Shown: positions 10,433-21,554, counted from the stretch's first letter. The stretch is DNA of 64,000 nucleotides from Armigeres subalbatus (GCF_024139115.2 NC_085140.1:424475781-424539780); one strand, 5' to 3'. Program-made: numbers and translations. The notes: generated from the sequence alone by a model not told the origin.

Positions 10433-11142
10433 GTGGATTCCAACCTCTTTTGCGTTGACGAAGTGCTGATATATTATCAGAACGGTGGGATGAACTGTAA
10501 TGTCGAACTATATCTTCTTGCCACGTCCGATGATTGCTATGATGTGATTGTGTTGGCTGAAACCTGGCTCGACTCCCGTACCCTATCTAGTCAGGACTTT
10601 GGGCCTGAATACGAAGTTTTTCGCTGCGACCGTGGCCCCATGAACAGTCGCAAATCAACTGGAGGAGGCCACATAATCGCAGTGAATAAAAAACGAAAAG
10701 CAAGAGTTATTTACAACGACTTATGGGGATGTGTCGAGCAAGTATGGGTGCGCCTCCAGTTTTCCCATCGTTCGGTGTTCCTGTGTGCACTATACATACC
10801 TCCTGATCGTGTTCGCGATGATACACTGATCGAAGACCACAGTCCACAATCAGTCTTGTCAGGGATCGAAAGGACGAATGCTTCGGACGAAATCATCATT
10901 ATCGGCGATTTCAATCTGCCAGGAATTTCGTGGAGTTCCTCCTGCAACGGGTTCCTTCACATAGATATGGAACGATCTTCATTACACAGTCACGCCTCCA
11001 AACTCCTCGATTACTACAGCACAGCCACGTTACGTCAAATCAATCACGTTACCAACGAAAATAATCGCAGCCTGGATCTGTGTTTTGTTAGCGCTCAGGA
11101 CGCTGCTCCGCTAATTTTGCATGCTCCATCACCGTTAGTTAA
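10433..11142 (+). pseudogene. LINE ORF2, endonuclease domain (5' part)
   Basis: The frame encodes most of an apurinic-type endonuclease (EEP) that would nick target DNA for retrotransposition. Visible motifs are 'YDVIVLAETWLD' (catalytic E), 'VFRCDR', 'LCALYIPP' and 'IIIIGDFNLPGISW' (catalytic D-x-N). The domain stops abruptly in 'APSPLV' at the left edge of the TTAA element at 11143. It resumes at 12453 in the frame that restores a 'NHHPSL' motif, the expected H-containing segment near the end of this domain. There is no ATG near the start; the listed frame opens at a GTG, consistent with 5' truncation. Confidence 0.85.
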
Positions 11143-12448
11143 CCTTTTGTCTGTGCTCTGGGGTCAATATGACCCCAGGCCACTTTGAGTGGCTGCCATT
11201 TTTTTAGTTTTCAACCGATTCTCCTAATTTTTGGTAGTTTGGTAAAACTCCCCGAGATCTGTCTCCTAGGTGCAAATTCGCTTGAAAAATCTTGAAAATA
11301 TGCGCTACAGTGTACTTTTTTCAAAAAACTTACGTTGTCTGTGCTCTGGGGTCAAATTGACCCCAAATTGAAATTGCTATAACGTTTTTAATGTTTGGCC
11401 AATTTTCGATTTTTGGGGCTGATTCGAAAGATAATTTAATCATCTTTCAGGTCGTTATCAAAGATTGACTATAGGTGGGCGGGTACATTTCGGGGAGGGG
11501 TTTTCGTAAAAAAGGGTACAAAAACAGTGATTGTTTATGCTTATTTTACTTATACCTGAAAATCCTACCCATTTTGAACCGCGCCTTTTCAAAAAGGTTA
11601 TGCAGGAAGGCGTGTGCTTTGACATGAGGCATTGATTAGTTTAGCACTTGGTCGCTAGGCGGCGGTATATTTGAATTCATTATTTTAGACTACTCAAGTA
11701 ACTCCGATATATGGAATTTTCCTCATTGTAAATATTCTTATCGCACAAATTCGAAATTTGTAAACATGACGTCTATAACAAAGTTCGTCTGGTGGGAATA
11801 GACTGTCACGTGACGGAATGAATAATAAGGAAATTTACAAATAGGCGGCGCTAGTGTACTTGGAATATTCTTGCATATATGAAATATTGCTTTAGCTTGA
11901 GATCCCTCATACCCACACCCAAGTTGTATTCGGCAACATTTTTCAGGATGTCTAGCATCACAAAGCGGTGCTCAATATAATGAGCAATTCTTCCAATTTT
12001 AAAATTTGTGCGATAGGAATATTAACACTGAGGAGAATTCTATATATCGGATTATCTTGAGTAGTCTAAAATAATGCATTCAAATATACCAGCACCTGGC
12101 GGCCGAGTTCTAAACTTATCAACGCCTCATGCCAAAGCACATGCCTTCCTGCACAACCTTTTTGAAAAGGTGCAGCTCAAAATGGGTAGGATTTTCAGAT
12201 ATAAGTAAAATAAGCATGAAAAATCACTGTTTTTGTACCCTTTTTTACGAGAACCCCTCCCCGCAACGTACCCGCCCACCTATAGTCAATCTTTGGTAAC
12301 GACCTGAAAGATGATTAAATTATCTTTCGAAACAGCTCCAAAAATCAAAAATTGGCCAAACATTAAAAAAGTTATAGCAATTTCAATTTGGGGTCAAATT
12401 GACCCCAGAGCACAGACAACGTAAGTTTTTTTGAGCACAGACAGAAGG
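11143..12448. mobile_element. 1.3-kb TTAA foldback element, piggyBac-type ends
   Basis: The ends are CCTTTTGTCTGTGCTC and, complemented, CCTTCTGTCTGTGCTC. Both are flanked by TTAA (11139-11142 and 12449-12452). Two arms of roughly 600 bp are inverted copies of each other, meeting around 11800-11990. The left arm has an extra 150 bp or so near 11185-11335. The 17-bp palindrome GGGGTCAAATTGACCCC, or a near copy, occurs three times (near 11161, 11350 and 12391). No transposase is encoded. Removing the element with one TTAA restores the LINE reading frame. Confidence 0.9.
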
Positions 12449-12452
12449 TTAA

Positions 12453-13107
12453 AGTAGTTAACCATCATCCTTCGTTGATACTTAAGCTGAAAAATAGGCG
12501 AGCCAATGTTGTTGCATCGGTCGAGCCCATAATCTACAATTTCCATAACGCCGATCATCATAGCATTGCTGAGTTCTTTGCTACATTGGACTGGGTTGAC
12601 ATTCTTGGCGGTTGTGATGCAGAGAATGCGGCATTGACTTTATCGCATATTATTGGACACGTGATTGAAAGACATGTTCCTAAGAAAATCGTCGCTCCTA
12701 ATAGTTGTCCTTGGCAGACCCGTCAGCTTCGTAGAATGAAAACTGCTAAAAGAGCTGCTCTCAAGCGCTATTCCAAACACGGTTCCTCATCGTTGCGTGA
12801 GCACTGCAAAAAAATTAAACTCTGCGTACAAGATTGTTAGCCGCCTCTGTTTTTCTCAATATCAGCAAAATATACAGCAAAACTTGAAGACCAGGTCTAA
12901 AACGTTCTGGAAGTACATAAATGAACAAAGGAAACAAGCTGGGCTCCATTCAACAATGACTCTGGACGAGGAAGTGGGCTCTACACCCCAATCCATCTGT
13001 CAGCTATTTGCCGACAAGTTTGTGAGCACCTATTGTAACGAAGTCATCTCTGATGTCACAATCGCTGAGGCTGCTAACAACGTTCCTGCAGTCGGGATCA
13101 CTTGGGC
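12453..13107 (+). pseudogene. LINE ORF2, endonuclease end and linker to RT
   Basis: The frame continues from the interrupted endonuclease through a basic linker: 'PWQTRQLRRMKTAKRAALKR', then 'RSKTFWKYINEQRK' and 'LFADKFVSTYC'. These are typical of the segment between endonuclease and RT in jockey/CR1-group LINEs. A frameshift lies near 12820-12838 in an A-rich run. The region ends where a 180-bp MITE has inserted at 13108. Confidence 0.8.
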
Positions 13108-13287
13108 CAAGATGAATAGACCACTAGGTGTTCCAATCTGCCAAATTCACGATTCAGCCATCTTGGATTTTAGTATGAAAGAGCCAGCCGGTTTGTTTAT
13201 GTTTTGCACCGAAAATGAATTTTTCAATTTTTCACTTCTCGTCCATAAACTGGGCAGATTGAAACACCTAGCTGTGTATTCATCTTG
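13108..13287. mobile_element. 180-bp hAT-type MITE in the LINE
   Basis: The ends read CAAGATGAATAGACCACTAG and, complemented, CAAGATGAATACACAGCTAG; inverted similarity extends to about 33 bp. The exact 8-bp duplication ACTTGGGC lies at 13100-13107 and 13288-13295. CA-starting TIRs with 8-bp duplications are typical of hAT. Removing the insert joins the LINE linker to the RT frame. Confidence 0.9.
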
Positions 13288-13295
13288 ACTTGGGC

Positions 13296-14278
13296 CACGT
13301 TTTTCGTAGATTCAAAAATGATCCGTAGAGCTAACTCGCAGTTAAAATCATCCATGAGTCCAGGTCTGGATGGCATTCCGTCTGCGTTCTTGAAAAGGCA
13401 CATCGAACTTCTGCTCGTTCCCTTTCAATTGATTTTCAACAAATCGCTATCCAGGGGACTTTTTCCGTCCGTGAGGAAAACCGCTACAATGTTTCCCGTG
13501 TACAAAAAGGGCGATCGAAAAGATGTCAATAATTATCGCGGCATCTCATCCTTGTGCGCTGCATCCAAATTATTCGAGCTAGTTATAACAGAACCACTCA
13601 TATCTCACTGTAAGCAACATCTGAGTTCCGATCAACATGGGTTCATCTCAGACAGATCTACGACCACTAATCTTTTGTGCCTAACTTCGAGCATTACCGA
13701 CAGCTTTGTGCAGAAAGCACAAACGGACGTTGTATATACGGACCTATCTGCAGCTTTCGATAAAATTAACCACGCTATCACGGTTGCGAAATTGGAAAGA
13801 CTTGGCATTGCTGGTTATCTTTTAATGTTCCATTCATATCTCACCGGACGGAGATTGTCTGTTACGGTAGGCAATTCTCAGTCCAATGAATTTTTGGCAA
13901 CCTCAGGCATTCCTCAGGGAAGGCCCCTTGATATTCCTCTTGTATTTCAACGATGTAAACAATGTGCTTCGAGGATCGCGACTGCCGTATGCGGATGATA
14001 TGAAGCTCGATGCACTAATTCGGTCTATCTCTGACGCAATGGAGCTACAACAAGATATTAATTCATTTGCGGCTTGGTGTGCATTGAACCGGATAGTTGT
14101 CAATCCTAGCGAATGTTCCGTAATCTCTTTCACTCGTGTACATCAGCCAATAATTTACAACTACGAGCTCAATGGAATTGTGATGCAACGTGTGAACTGT
14201 ATAAAGGATCTTGGTGTTATTCTAGATATGCAGCTAACATTTAAGCATCATGTCTCTTACGTGATTGAGAAGGCGTGA
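13296..14278 (+). pseudogene. LINE ORF2, reverse transcriptase domain
   Basis: Successive RT motifs are clear: 'PGLDGIPSAFLK', 'FPVYKKGDRKDVNNYRGISS', 'DQHGFISDRSTTTNLL', 'YTDLSAAFDKINHA' (catalytic D), 'SGIPQG' and 'PYADDMKL' (catalytic DD). A frameshift falls between SGIPQG and the YADD box, near 13920. The frame ends at a TGA (14276-14278), after which the next frame in register continues, so this is a premature stop. The motif set fits the jockey/CR1 group; an exact clade would need a tree. Confidence 0.9.
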
Positions 14279-14833
14279 TTGAGAACATTAGAATTCATCT
14301 TTCGCGACGCCAAGGGTTTCGCCGATGTTTATTGCTTGAAATCACTGTACTGTCCGCTGGTTCGATCTACGCTGGAATATTGTTCCGCTGTATGGCATCC
14401 TAATTACCAGAACGGATCAGTAAGAATTGAATCTGTTCAACGCCGCTTCATTCGTTTTGCTCTTCGGTTGCTTCCATGGCGAAACCCATTCCGGTTACCA
14501 AGTTATAGCAGCCGTTGTCAATTAATTAATCTTGAAAGCCTACAATTGCGGAGGCACATTGCACGGGCCATGGTCGTTGCTGATACGCTCCAAGGCAGAA
14601 TCGACTGCCCTGAAATTCTGGAATCAGTAAACTTGAACGTTCGACCTAGGGCACTGCGAAATAACGGAATGCTGAGGATACCTTTTCGAAGAACGAATTA
14701 CGGACAACGTGGAGCGATGGTGGGTCTACAGCGGGCATTCAACGAGGTTGCCCCATGTTTTGATTTTAATCTATCCCGACAGACGATTCGTCGTAATTTT
14801 ACAAGGGCTTATTCTGCCATGTTTCATAATTAA
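14279..14833 (+). pseudogene. LINE ORF2, C-terminal region
   Basis: This in-frame continuation after the premature stop contains 'LKSLYCPLVRSTLEYCSAVW', 'RIESVQRRFIRFALR' and 'RRHIARAMVVADTLQGRID', the usual thumb/C-terminal segment of jockey/CR1-like polyproteins. No RNase H motif follows. It ends with TAA at 14831-14833, then an AT-rich 3' UTR and tail. Confidence 0.85.
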
Positions 14834-14972
14834 CGATGATTTTATTATAATTACTTTTATTAGTAATAATTAGGATAAGCATCATTAGAACCTAAGTTGT
14901 CTGTTGATGAATCAAACAATAAAGAAATAAAGAAAGAAAGCTACTATAGGCATTGCTGATGTCATTGATATT

Positions 14973-15137
14973 ATGGTACGTAGCTTTGAGAAGATGGAGG
15001 AACTGTACATCAGACTAAAGAAAATAGCGAAGCAGGTCGGATCAGCCGTCAATACGTCGGAGACGAAGTGCTTGATTGAAAGTTGCTTAAGAGAGGACAA
15101 TGGTACTCACCCACCACGAGTTTGTATTGAGTCCAAT
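14973..15137 (+). pseudogene. Reverse-transcriptase fragment (copy 2)
   Basis: This is the duplicate of the fragment at 8642-8806, with the same SFEKMEELYIRLKKIAKQVG peptide and only a few changes. The larger LINE ends 36 bp upstream and is unrelated to it. Confidence 0.65.
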
Positions 15138-15164
15138 ACTTGCGATCTACAGTTACCATGCGAG

Positions 15165-15625
15165 TTTTATCGTCACTGCAAGCTTAGCTATGTATTCAAC
15201 AATATCCATAACATATTCCTAAAGATCAAGAGACATGGTCAGATGGTTTTGGGATATCCTGAGTTATCGAAACCATCCATGACATCAGAACTTGTGATCT
15301 ACAGCCACGAAACTAGTTTTTTTTGGCACTAGAAGCTTGGATATGTATTCAACCATATCCATAATATTTTTGTAAATATCAGGAGACATGGTTAGATGGT
15401 TTTTGGATATCCTGGGTCATCCAAACTGTCCTTGAGAACAGAACTTGCGATCCACAACCACCACTCTAGCTCTAGTATTCAACCATATCCATAACATATT
15501 CATAATATATTTGTGAAGATCGAGACATGGTTAGATGGTTTTGAGATATTCTGGGTCATAGAAACCATCCATGAGTTCAGAGCTTTCGATCCACAACCAC
15601 AGCAGTAGATTTTCCAGGTAACTGT
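15165..15625 (+). repeat. Satellite C, duplicated copy
   Basis: Three units matching 8826-9445 are present, one unit fewer than in copy 1. The deletion falls near 15345 between two 'tatgtattcaaccat' motifs, consistent with slippage or unequal exchange within the array. Confidence 0.75.
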
Positions 15626-15768
15626 GAGAATTAATAAAAACCGACTATAACGCTGTCACAGGGCAAACATGCTTTATACTGGATTATAGAGTTTGGCTTA
15701 CATGGCTTTGTATTGCCGAAAAGGCGAAAAATAGTGCTATTGGATTCTTGAGGTTTCCATCTCTCAAA

Positions 15769-16020
15769 GCTGAAATATATCGGCACCAACATTTCAAAAT
15801 GGGGGAAACTGCTTTTGTTAGCAAGAGCTTCTCACGTCGCTGGTGGGCTAATTTGTGTCCACCCACGCAATCCAGCGCCATTCAATGAAAAAAGAGGGTT
15901 CGCTGCTGGTGTTGAATTGCGTGAGCTCAAATTAGCCCACCAGCGACGTGAGAAGCTTTTGTTTACAAAAGCAGTTTCGCCTTTTTGAATTGTAATGTTA
16001 GTACCGATATATGCAACTGT
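15769..16020. mobile_element. Foldback MITE with about 90-bp arms
   Basis: The two arms share 'gcttctcacgtcgctggtgg', 'gggctaattt', 'gaaactgcttttgt' and 'atatatcgg' as inverted copies. The centre near 15862-15925 holds 'cgcaatccagcgcc' and 'ttcgctgctggtg'. It separates forward satellite C (15165-15625) from reverse satellite C (16090-16785). No clear target duplication. Confidence 0.75.
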
Positions 16021-16089
16021 AATAATCACATATTATATAGCAACTTTGAAAAAATATTTCCAGTCCCGAATAAAAGTACAGTTTGGATA

Positions 16090-16785
16090 AGCCAGAATAT
16101 TCAAATCCAACTGACGACGATGCCTGTAGATTTCCAAGAGACGCAATGGATATAGTTGAATGCGTATCGAAAGTTTGAGTAATGGAAAAAAAACACTGCT
16201 ACAACTGTTGATTGCACCTCATGGATAGTTTAGATGCTTGTCATAAGACGAGTTTGTAACGTAAATACGTGGTTAAACACGTATTAAAATTTTCTGTAAG
16301 GAAAAAGCTACTGCCAACTGTTGATTGCAAATCACGAACTCAAGAACAGTTCGGATTGCCTAGAATATCTCAAACATATCCTTCAGTATCTTTGAACTGG
16401 AGGTGTAACGGATATAATTGAATGCATATTGAAGCTTTGAGTATTGCAAAACAATTTTCTTGCAGCTGTAGATCTCAAGGACAATTTGGATGACGCAGAA
16501 CATCCTAAAACGATGTTACGATATATGTTGATCTCTCAGGAAATGTAATGGATATAATTAAATGCTTTGAAGCTTTGAGTACCGAAAAGAGCTTCTAAGC
16601 AGCTGTACATCTCAAGTCCCGAACTCAAGAATAGTTTTGATAACCTAGAATACCCTCGAACTACCTTGTGATGTTTTTATCACCTTCTATAAGATTGAAT
16701 GAACACGGTTGAATAGTCAAAACAACTTTGAGTAGAGAAAAAAGCTGCTGTAGATTTCAAGTCCTGAACTGTTCATTTTAAGTTA
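16090..16785 (-). repeat. Satellite C in reverse orientation
   Basis: Minus-strand reading recovers the satellite C landmarks in diverged form: 'caaccatatcc'-like, 'aagatcaagagac'-like, 'ttctaggttatc' and 'gacttgagatctacagc'. About five units of 140-150 bp are present. Near 16240-16262 there is a short 'tgtcataagacgagttt' piece shared with family X. Confidence 0.65.
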
Positions 16786-17750
16786 ATTACCTATGTTCCG
16801 GGTATTAAGCCACCCGGAGTAGAAATTAGTCACTATGTCTGAAACTCGATTTATGCATATGCACAACATGTGATTTAGTTCAAAGACGAGCTCGGTGATC
16901 TAGTGGCTACCGCTTCTGCCTTATAAGCAGGAGGTCGTGGGTTCAATTCCAGGCTCGTCCCTTCCCTACTTTGTATTTCTTTCTTAGTTCACGTTATACC
17001 AAAACTATTCCTACTGTTATAACCTTCCACGCAATCCCAAACCCTCCCATGGCACCTATGAGAGGTCGTAGAGTTATCTGCATCTTTCTTAAGTAAAAGT
17101 CTAACAAACCAACCTTCCCCTTCCTCAGCATTCTCAAGGACGTGGCCAGGACAGATCTCGACTATTGGAGAGTGCATTGTTTCCATCTAAGAGTTAATGA
17201 TTAGTCCCAAATCAATATCTGTGGTAACGGATGAAAGTGATGCTACTCTCATTCTCATACAATAGTCTTGGCTTCTACGAATTTGTGCGAACTGCTAAAT
17301 GCTAATGCTAATGCTAATGCACAACATCTGATTTAGTTCGGAAAAGGTATTGGAGGGTAATCATTCCTTTCGGTGGGGTTTGATCCCACAAAACCAGTAC
17401 GCTAGACAGGTGCTTGCCCTACTAAACTACGAAGGACCTCCGTCGTCCTCCGCAGCTTAACGGGTACTGATGAAACCAAATTCCCAGCACTAGGCACGTA
17501 GTCGAACTTTCGCAATCCATTTGCAGAACTAGCTCTCTCATATATATTTTTGTACAATGCCAACCAAGTAGGATGAGTATTTAGTATTGTCTGGCTCCTA
17601 CGCACTTGCTTCATCAGCAACTGCGCTTGGTGAAGTAGGGTTGTGTGAGGTTGTGCCAGTTGGTCGTCAGATCCCAACCCGATCACATAAGCGAAGAGAG
17701 ATCGCTACTCGAGTTCAGTTCATTCAAAGTTAATTGCCTATGTCCGTATG
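16786..17750 (-). mobile_element. tRNA-like dispersed repeat, second copy, with nested SINE
   Basis: Read on the minus strand this matches 1933-2440. A tRNA-like segment lies at 17364-17438 (A-box-like 'tagtttagtaggg', B-box-like 'gggatcaaacccc'), followed by a body with 'ttggtgggatc'-free sequence 'ctccaataccttttccgaac' and 'cccggaacatagg'. The outer limits carry related direct repeats ('agttaatt.cctatgt', 16794 and 17731). The 94-codon frame at 17402-17686 is open as in copy 1. Segment order is circularly permuted relative to copy 1. A SINE splits the body at 16882-17316. Confidence 0.6.
16882..17316 (+). mobile_element. tRNA-derived SINE with long target duplication
   Basis: The head at about 16888-16961 is tRNA-like with an A box TGATCTAGTGG (16896-16906) and a perfect B box GGTTCAATTCC (16940-16950). 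The body is unrelated to tRNA, and the 3' end is a short (GCTAAT)n tail. The insert is bounded by a 23-bp near-exact duplication containing 'gcacaacat' and 'tgatttagttc' (16859-16881 and 17317-17339, one mismatch). Pol III transcription from the internal promoter is the expected mode. Related 'ataagcaggaggt' scraps lie at 63256-63310. Confidence 0.85.
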
Positions 17751-18560
17751 GTGCAACAGCGTCAAGCGAAGACACTATTCATTAGAGAACTGGGAAGAGG
17801 CCTTAGGTTTTGTGGTAATCTGCGGATGTACATGTTTTTGCAGTCGAAAAAGACTGAGGGCGCTAAACTTCATGGCGACTTGACGTGATTGGTGCAGAAT
17901 CAAGTCCAATTACTGCTCTCGGTAATTGGCTTATCGAGAATGAGCTCTAGGCCATCAAATATCTAGGTAGCATGTATTTACGATTGTATGCAAGAACATC
18001 TTGCTTGTAAAATCATGGCTATTGAACAGATTTTTTTTTCAGAGAATCGTCCTTCACTGGTTGGCAGTGTTATTTTTGTCTTTCAATATGACAAATGAAT
18101 CATTTGTTTGAGAAACTGCATCCATTTTACACAATTTCGAGAAAACAACAAAAAACTGTTTTTGAACAAATTGGGACCGAACCTTTCGATTTCTTCGATA
18201 CAGATCAATAGTTTTCGGCAAAACTCAACACCCTGGGGCACTTTCAATGCAAAAACTGTAAGCATTACTCCATAATTGCTCTTCAAAGTGCGTGGACATA
18301 TGTAGTTTCTCAAACAAACGAAATTTTTTTCATACATTCCTGAACAAAATTTTTTTTTCGTATTTTTTGCCAGAATACGTATTTTTGGAAGAGGATTCAG
18401 AATATATAAAAATCTCATTTTGGCCAAAAATGTTACATATGCAGTTTCTCAAACAAACGGTTCAAATGGCTTCGATTGCTAACAATTGATATCTACTTCT
18501 ACTTAAAAACTGCAAATTCACAATAACATTCTTGACTATCTAATTCTAACTAACTCTCAA
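17751..18560. other. Gene-free region with a repeated 20-bp motif
   Basis: No gene is seen. The motif 'gtttctcaaacaaacg' occurs at about 18304 and 18443 and in reverse near 18102, so 18098-18460 may be a decayed foldback. The 114-codon minus-strand frame here is made of this AT-rich sequence and is not convincing. Confidence 0.5.
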
Positions 18561-19974
18561 TTCTAACTTTAACCTCAATGATAAATACGAAGCCAAGAAA
18601 AGCACTGCTAAGGTGCTAACACCAAATTTGAAAGAAGAAGGAATAGACCAAGGATTGGACCCCACACCCCACTCGTCCAAATGAGAAAACTGTGTTGAAG
18701 GTCACAAGAAACAACAAGTAGCAAAAAGTACCATATTAACGGAATGAGATTGTACGCTTGGCTCGCTCCATAGTGCTGCTGTTGGAACCCTTCGAACGGA
18801 ACGGCTACATGGACGCGACCTCGGATGTCGAGAATGTCCCGGTTGTGATTTATTGCACACCGGTTGTGTATGCTCTTTTCTAGTGTTGTATAGTTAAATG
18901 TGTGTATTCCAGCAACTCAACGCAAATGGAAAAGTCCCCGTCCATCGCGTCCGCTGGAAAGGCGCGGTCAAATTACTGCCCTTGTCCATTAGCAACGCCT
19001 GGCTTGGTCAGTTACTGGATGGTGAAATTGAATTTTCGCGTTTCCACGCATCTGCTACCATGTAATTTACATTGGGGTCGAATGGTAGACTAGGCAAAGG
19101 CACCTACACAAAAATATGTAGCTCTCCGAGTTCTGAGTTTGTTTCGATTGCTTGTGGGGAAAGTTCACAACTGATAATTTTGCGGAACAACTTCATTTGA
19201 GACTATATCTTTCTGGAGAAATCAATTGATTCTACTTCTGCCGATCAATGTCAGAAAGTTCCGCAAATCGGACAGGTCCTTAATTGATTCGCGACGTTGC
19301 CGCAGTGCGTGCGGAAATTTGTTTTCTATCAACAGGACTGGGGTGCTATAAATTTTCGCAATGTCATCCAAAGTTAGCCATGAAAAGCCTCTGAATAGAA
19401 CGAGGCTTCGGCACAATGCTCGGTCATCACCGCCGTGGCCGTAGGGAACAACAAGGATCCCATAGAAATCACATCCTCTCTAATGGGACGTACATAAATC
19501 TTTCCTCACCTCTCGTGGACGGGATAATGCGTTTCGGGTGGCTCGTTCAGGTGCGTTTGGAAAGTTGTCCCTCACTGTTAAAAACTTGTGGGGCTGTTAT
19601 GAATTGCTGCAAAATTACATTCAAAGCGGGCTTATGTATTTATTGAGCCCATGGGAGTGAAGTCGTCAGCGGAACCACAAAACATTTCGCTATTTTGCAA
19701 ATCCCGTTAGTTCAGTTGAATCATGTTCAAACCTTGGAGAATTTATATCATTTTGATTTAGAAGCTTTCGAAAAACGCAAAAGAAAAATCAGATTTATTG
19801 CTAATTGGTATGAATTCGAACCAGACTCAAATTTGTCAAAGGTACAATCAAGTGGTGGAATTAAATGGAATTTATTGAAATTTTCGGGTAAGGTTCGAGA
19901 GGCAGAGGGTCGTCTTGGTTAACGAGCTGCCAATGTGATAGATAGGCGGAAGGCAACTGGTGGAATTTCTAATT
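18561..19974. other. Unassigned region with one odd minus-strand ORF
   Basis: No supportable gene. A minus-strand frame at 19222-19416 (64 codons, ATG) contains 'FRGFSWLTLDDIAKIYSTPV' and 'LRQRRESIKDLSDLRNFL', which looks protein-like in composition. I know no family for it and it lacks further coding on either side. A scrap of family X ('gtacaatcaagtggtgg') lies at 19843. Confidence 0.4.
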
Positions 19975-20215
19975 GGATGTAGGAAACGAGCTTCGTAGTT
20001 TATTACCAATTCTAGCAGATACTACTAGAATAATCAAGGTGAAGGTATAGGAATAGAAATGGAAACGGGGAGGAAGTCCATTTCCAGTTCTAGCGATTGC
20101 TAGAACATGAGAAATATAGAGAAAGATACAAAGTAGAAGAATGGAACGGATCTGGGATTGAACTACCAAGCACGCATCTAACCATATGACTACCAAGGCG
20201 CCTTTTCAAACACTA
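19975..20215 (-). mobile_element. Probable tRNA-derived SINE
   Basis: On the minus strand, a tRNA-like start reads 'ggcgccttggtagtcatatgg' split over A-box-like TGGTAGTCATATGG and B-box-like 'agttcaatccc' (20148-20205). The body downstream contains two 'tctagca' direct repeats and ends near 19980. No target duplication was recognised, so the limits are approximate. Confidence 0.45.
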
Positions 20216-21554
20216 AAGTAGCTTAACGAAATTTTCCACAAAGGTATCGTCTTAATCGATTTGGCTCTCGTGGGTGGAAGTTTAATTTTTCTGGCAAGAT
20301 TCTTTGGTTTTGTTTCTGTCAGTCATTGGAAATGAAATAGATTTTTCCGGGCCACCATTTTATACAACAGAACATTGATCCGAGATGAATTTTCTTCAAA
20401 GTGCAAAACTGAATGGTTTGTCGACGAACGACAGAACGTAGCACTATCACAAGCGCGCGTCGGAGGGAGATGATGGAATAAGTTTGTTCGAATGGACGGC
20501 ATCAGTAGCAGCCTAATGTAATTTCCTGAAAACAAATATTATGTTTAGTTGCTGTTAGGGATCGAAAAGTTGCATCATTGAAAATATATTGATTTTAACG
20601 ATGAACCACGTCTTACTCGAAGGTAGTGGGTCAAATCAGAATACAAAATGTTGCGAACGATATAACTGGCACGCGCCAAAAAGCAGCTTTTCTGTAGTCC
20701 ATAATGAGCCTTACCAGTCACTAACAGCAACAAAACCAAATTAGAATCTTGAGCTAAAATTACTCATTACTGATACTGATGTCATCCATGCAAATGCATT
20801 TTTTCCTCTGACGTGCGCTTGTGATGCTGCTACGGACGGCAACTTTCTGCCGTAATCAAGCGAATTGATTTCACATAGAACAAAATTCATCTCGTATAGA
20901 ATGTTGGTCCTGAGAAGAACTGATTAATTTCCAATAATGCGTCTTATGAATCACTAACAGCAACCAGCAAGAAGATAATGGGTTTGAGAGCGACTTTCAC
21001 TGCTGATTGTCATGACCGCCACAGATACCATCGTAACGAAACAAGCAGCCGATAGTCCGAATGTTGTGAAAAAGTTCCACTTGAGAGCTGCTGGCTGATG
21101 GTGACGACGATGATCACATGACTCACGGCGTCAGTGGGAATAAAATTTCCTTCTTTTCCGATGCTGGGACCGCTCTCCGCTTTCCGCGACATCTTGAACG
21201 AAATGGCTCGCGCGCGGCAAAGCAATTTCTTGTAATCAATAAAGAAGACCCATTAGACCCAACTCTTTGTCAATCGGTATGGGTGCAAATTTGACGTGCA
21301 ATCATAACACTCACAAAGGGGCGGAGCTACTGTAGAGTGAAACTTTCTCCCAAGATTCTCGTTTGATTTTTCTGCTGTTTGTGATTACGAAGACGCATTA
21401 AATAAAATCAGTTCTTTCCAAGACCAACTTTCTATACAAAAGAAAACTGATCCGAGAAGAATTTCTCCAATGTACAAAACACAGTCACTTAGTAACGGCA
21501 GAAACACCGTAACAATGTCCTTACGTTGTCCAACGGTTGTACACAACCCTTCTG

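Larger units (their letters stand above)
10383..14937 (+). mobile_element. 5'-truncated jockey/CR1-like LINE, multiply interrupted
   Basis: The element holds an endonuclease domain, a reverse transcriptase and a C-terminal region, then a short 3' tail of 'aataaagaaataaagaaag' type at 14917-14937. ORF1 is absent: the endonuclease begins within about 50 bp of the left end. Two DNA elements (11143-12448 and 13108-13287), frameshifts and an in-frame stop break it. It lies inside copy 2 of the local duplication, directly before the RT fragment at 14973. Left flank shows three nearby copies of 'ttcgttcagc', so the LINE target duplication is confused; only CTA is shared at both ends. Confidence 0.85.
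9652..15736 (+). repeat. Tandem duplication, copy 2, split by a LINE
   Basis: 9652-10210 matches 8054 onwards, and the match resumes at 14938 and runs to about 15736. The 4.7 kb between is inserted DNA: a retroposed fragment and a LINE. Copy 2 also lost one satellite C unit relative to copy 1. It has the empty site of the 107-bp MITE at about 15664. Confidence 0.85.

Noticed and set aside
16888..16961. Functional tRNA gene
   Set aside because: A and B boxes are good but the segment is the head of a SINE with a non-tRNA body and target duplication.
17402..17686. 94-codon gene conserved in two copies
   Set aside because: The conservation matches that of the surrounding repeat, so selection on the protein is not shown; kept only as a finding.
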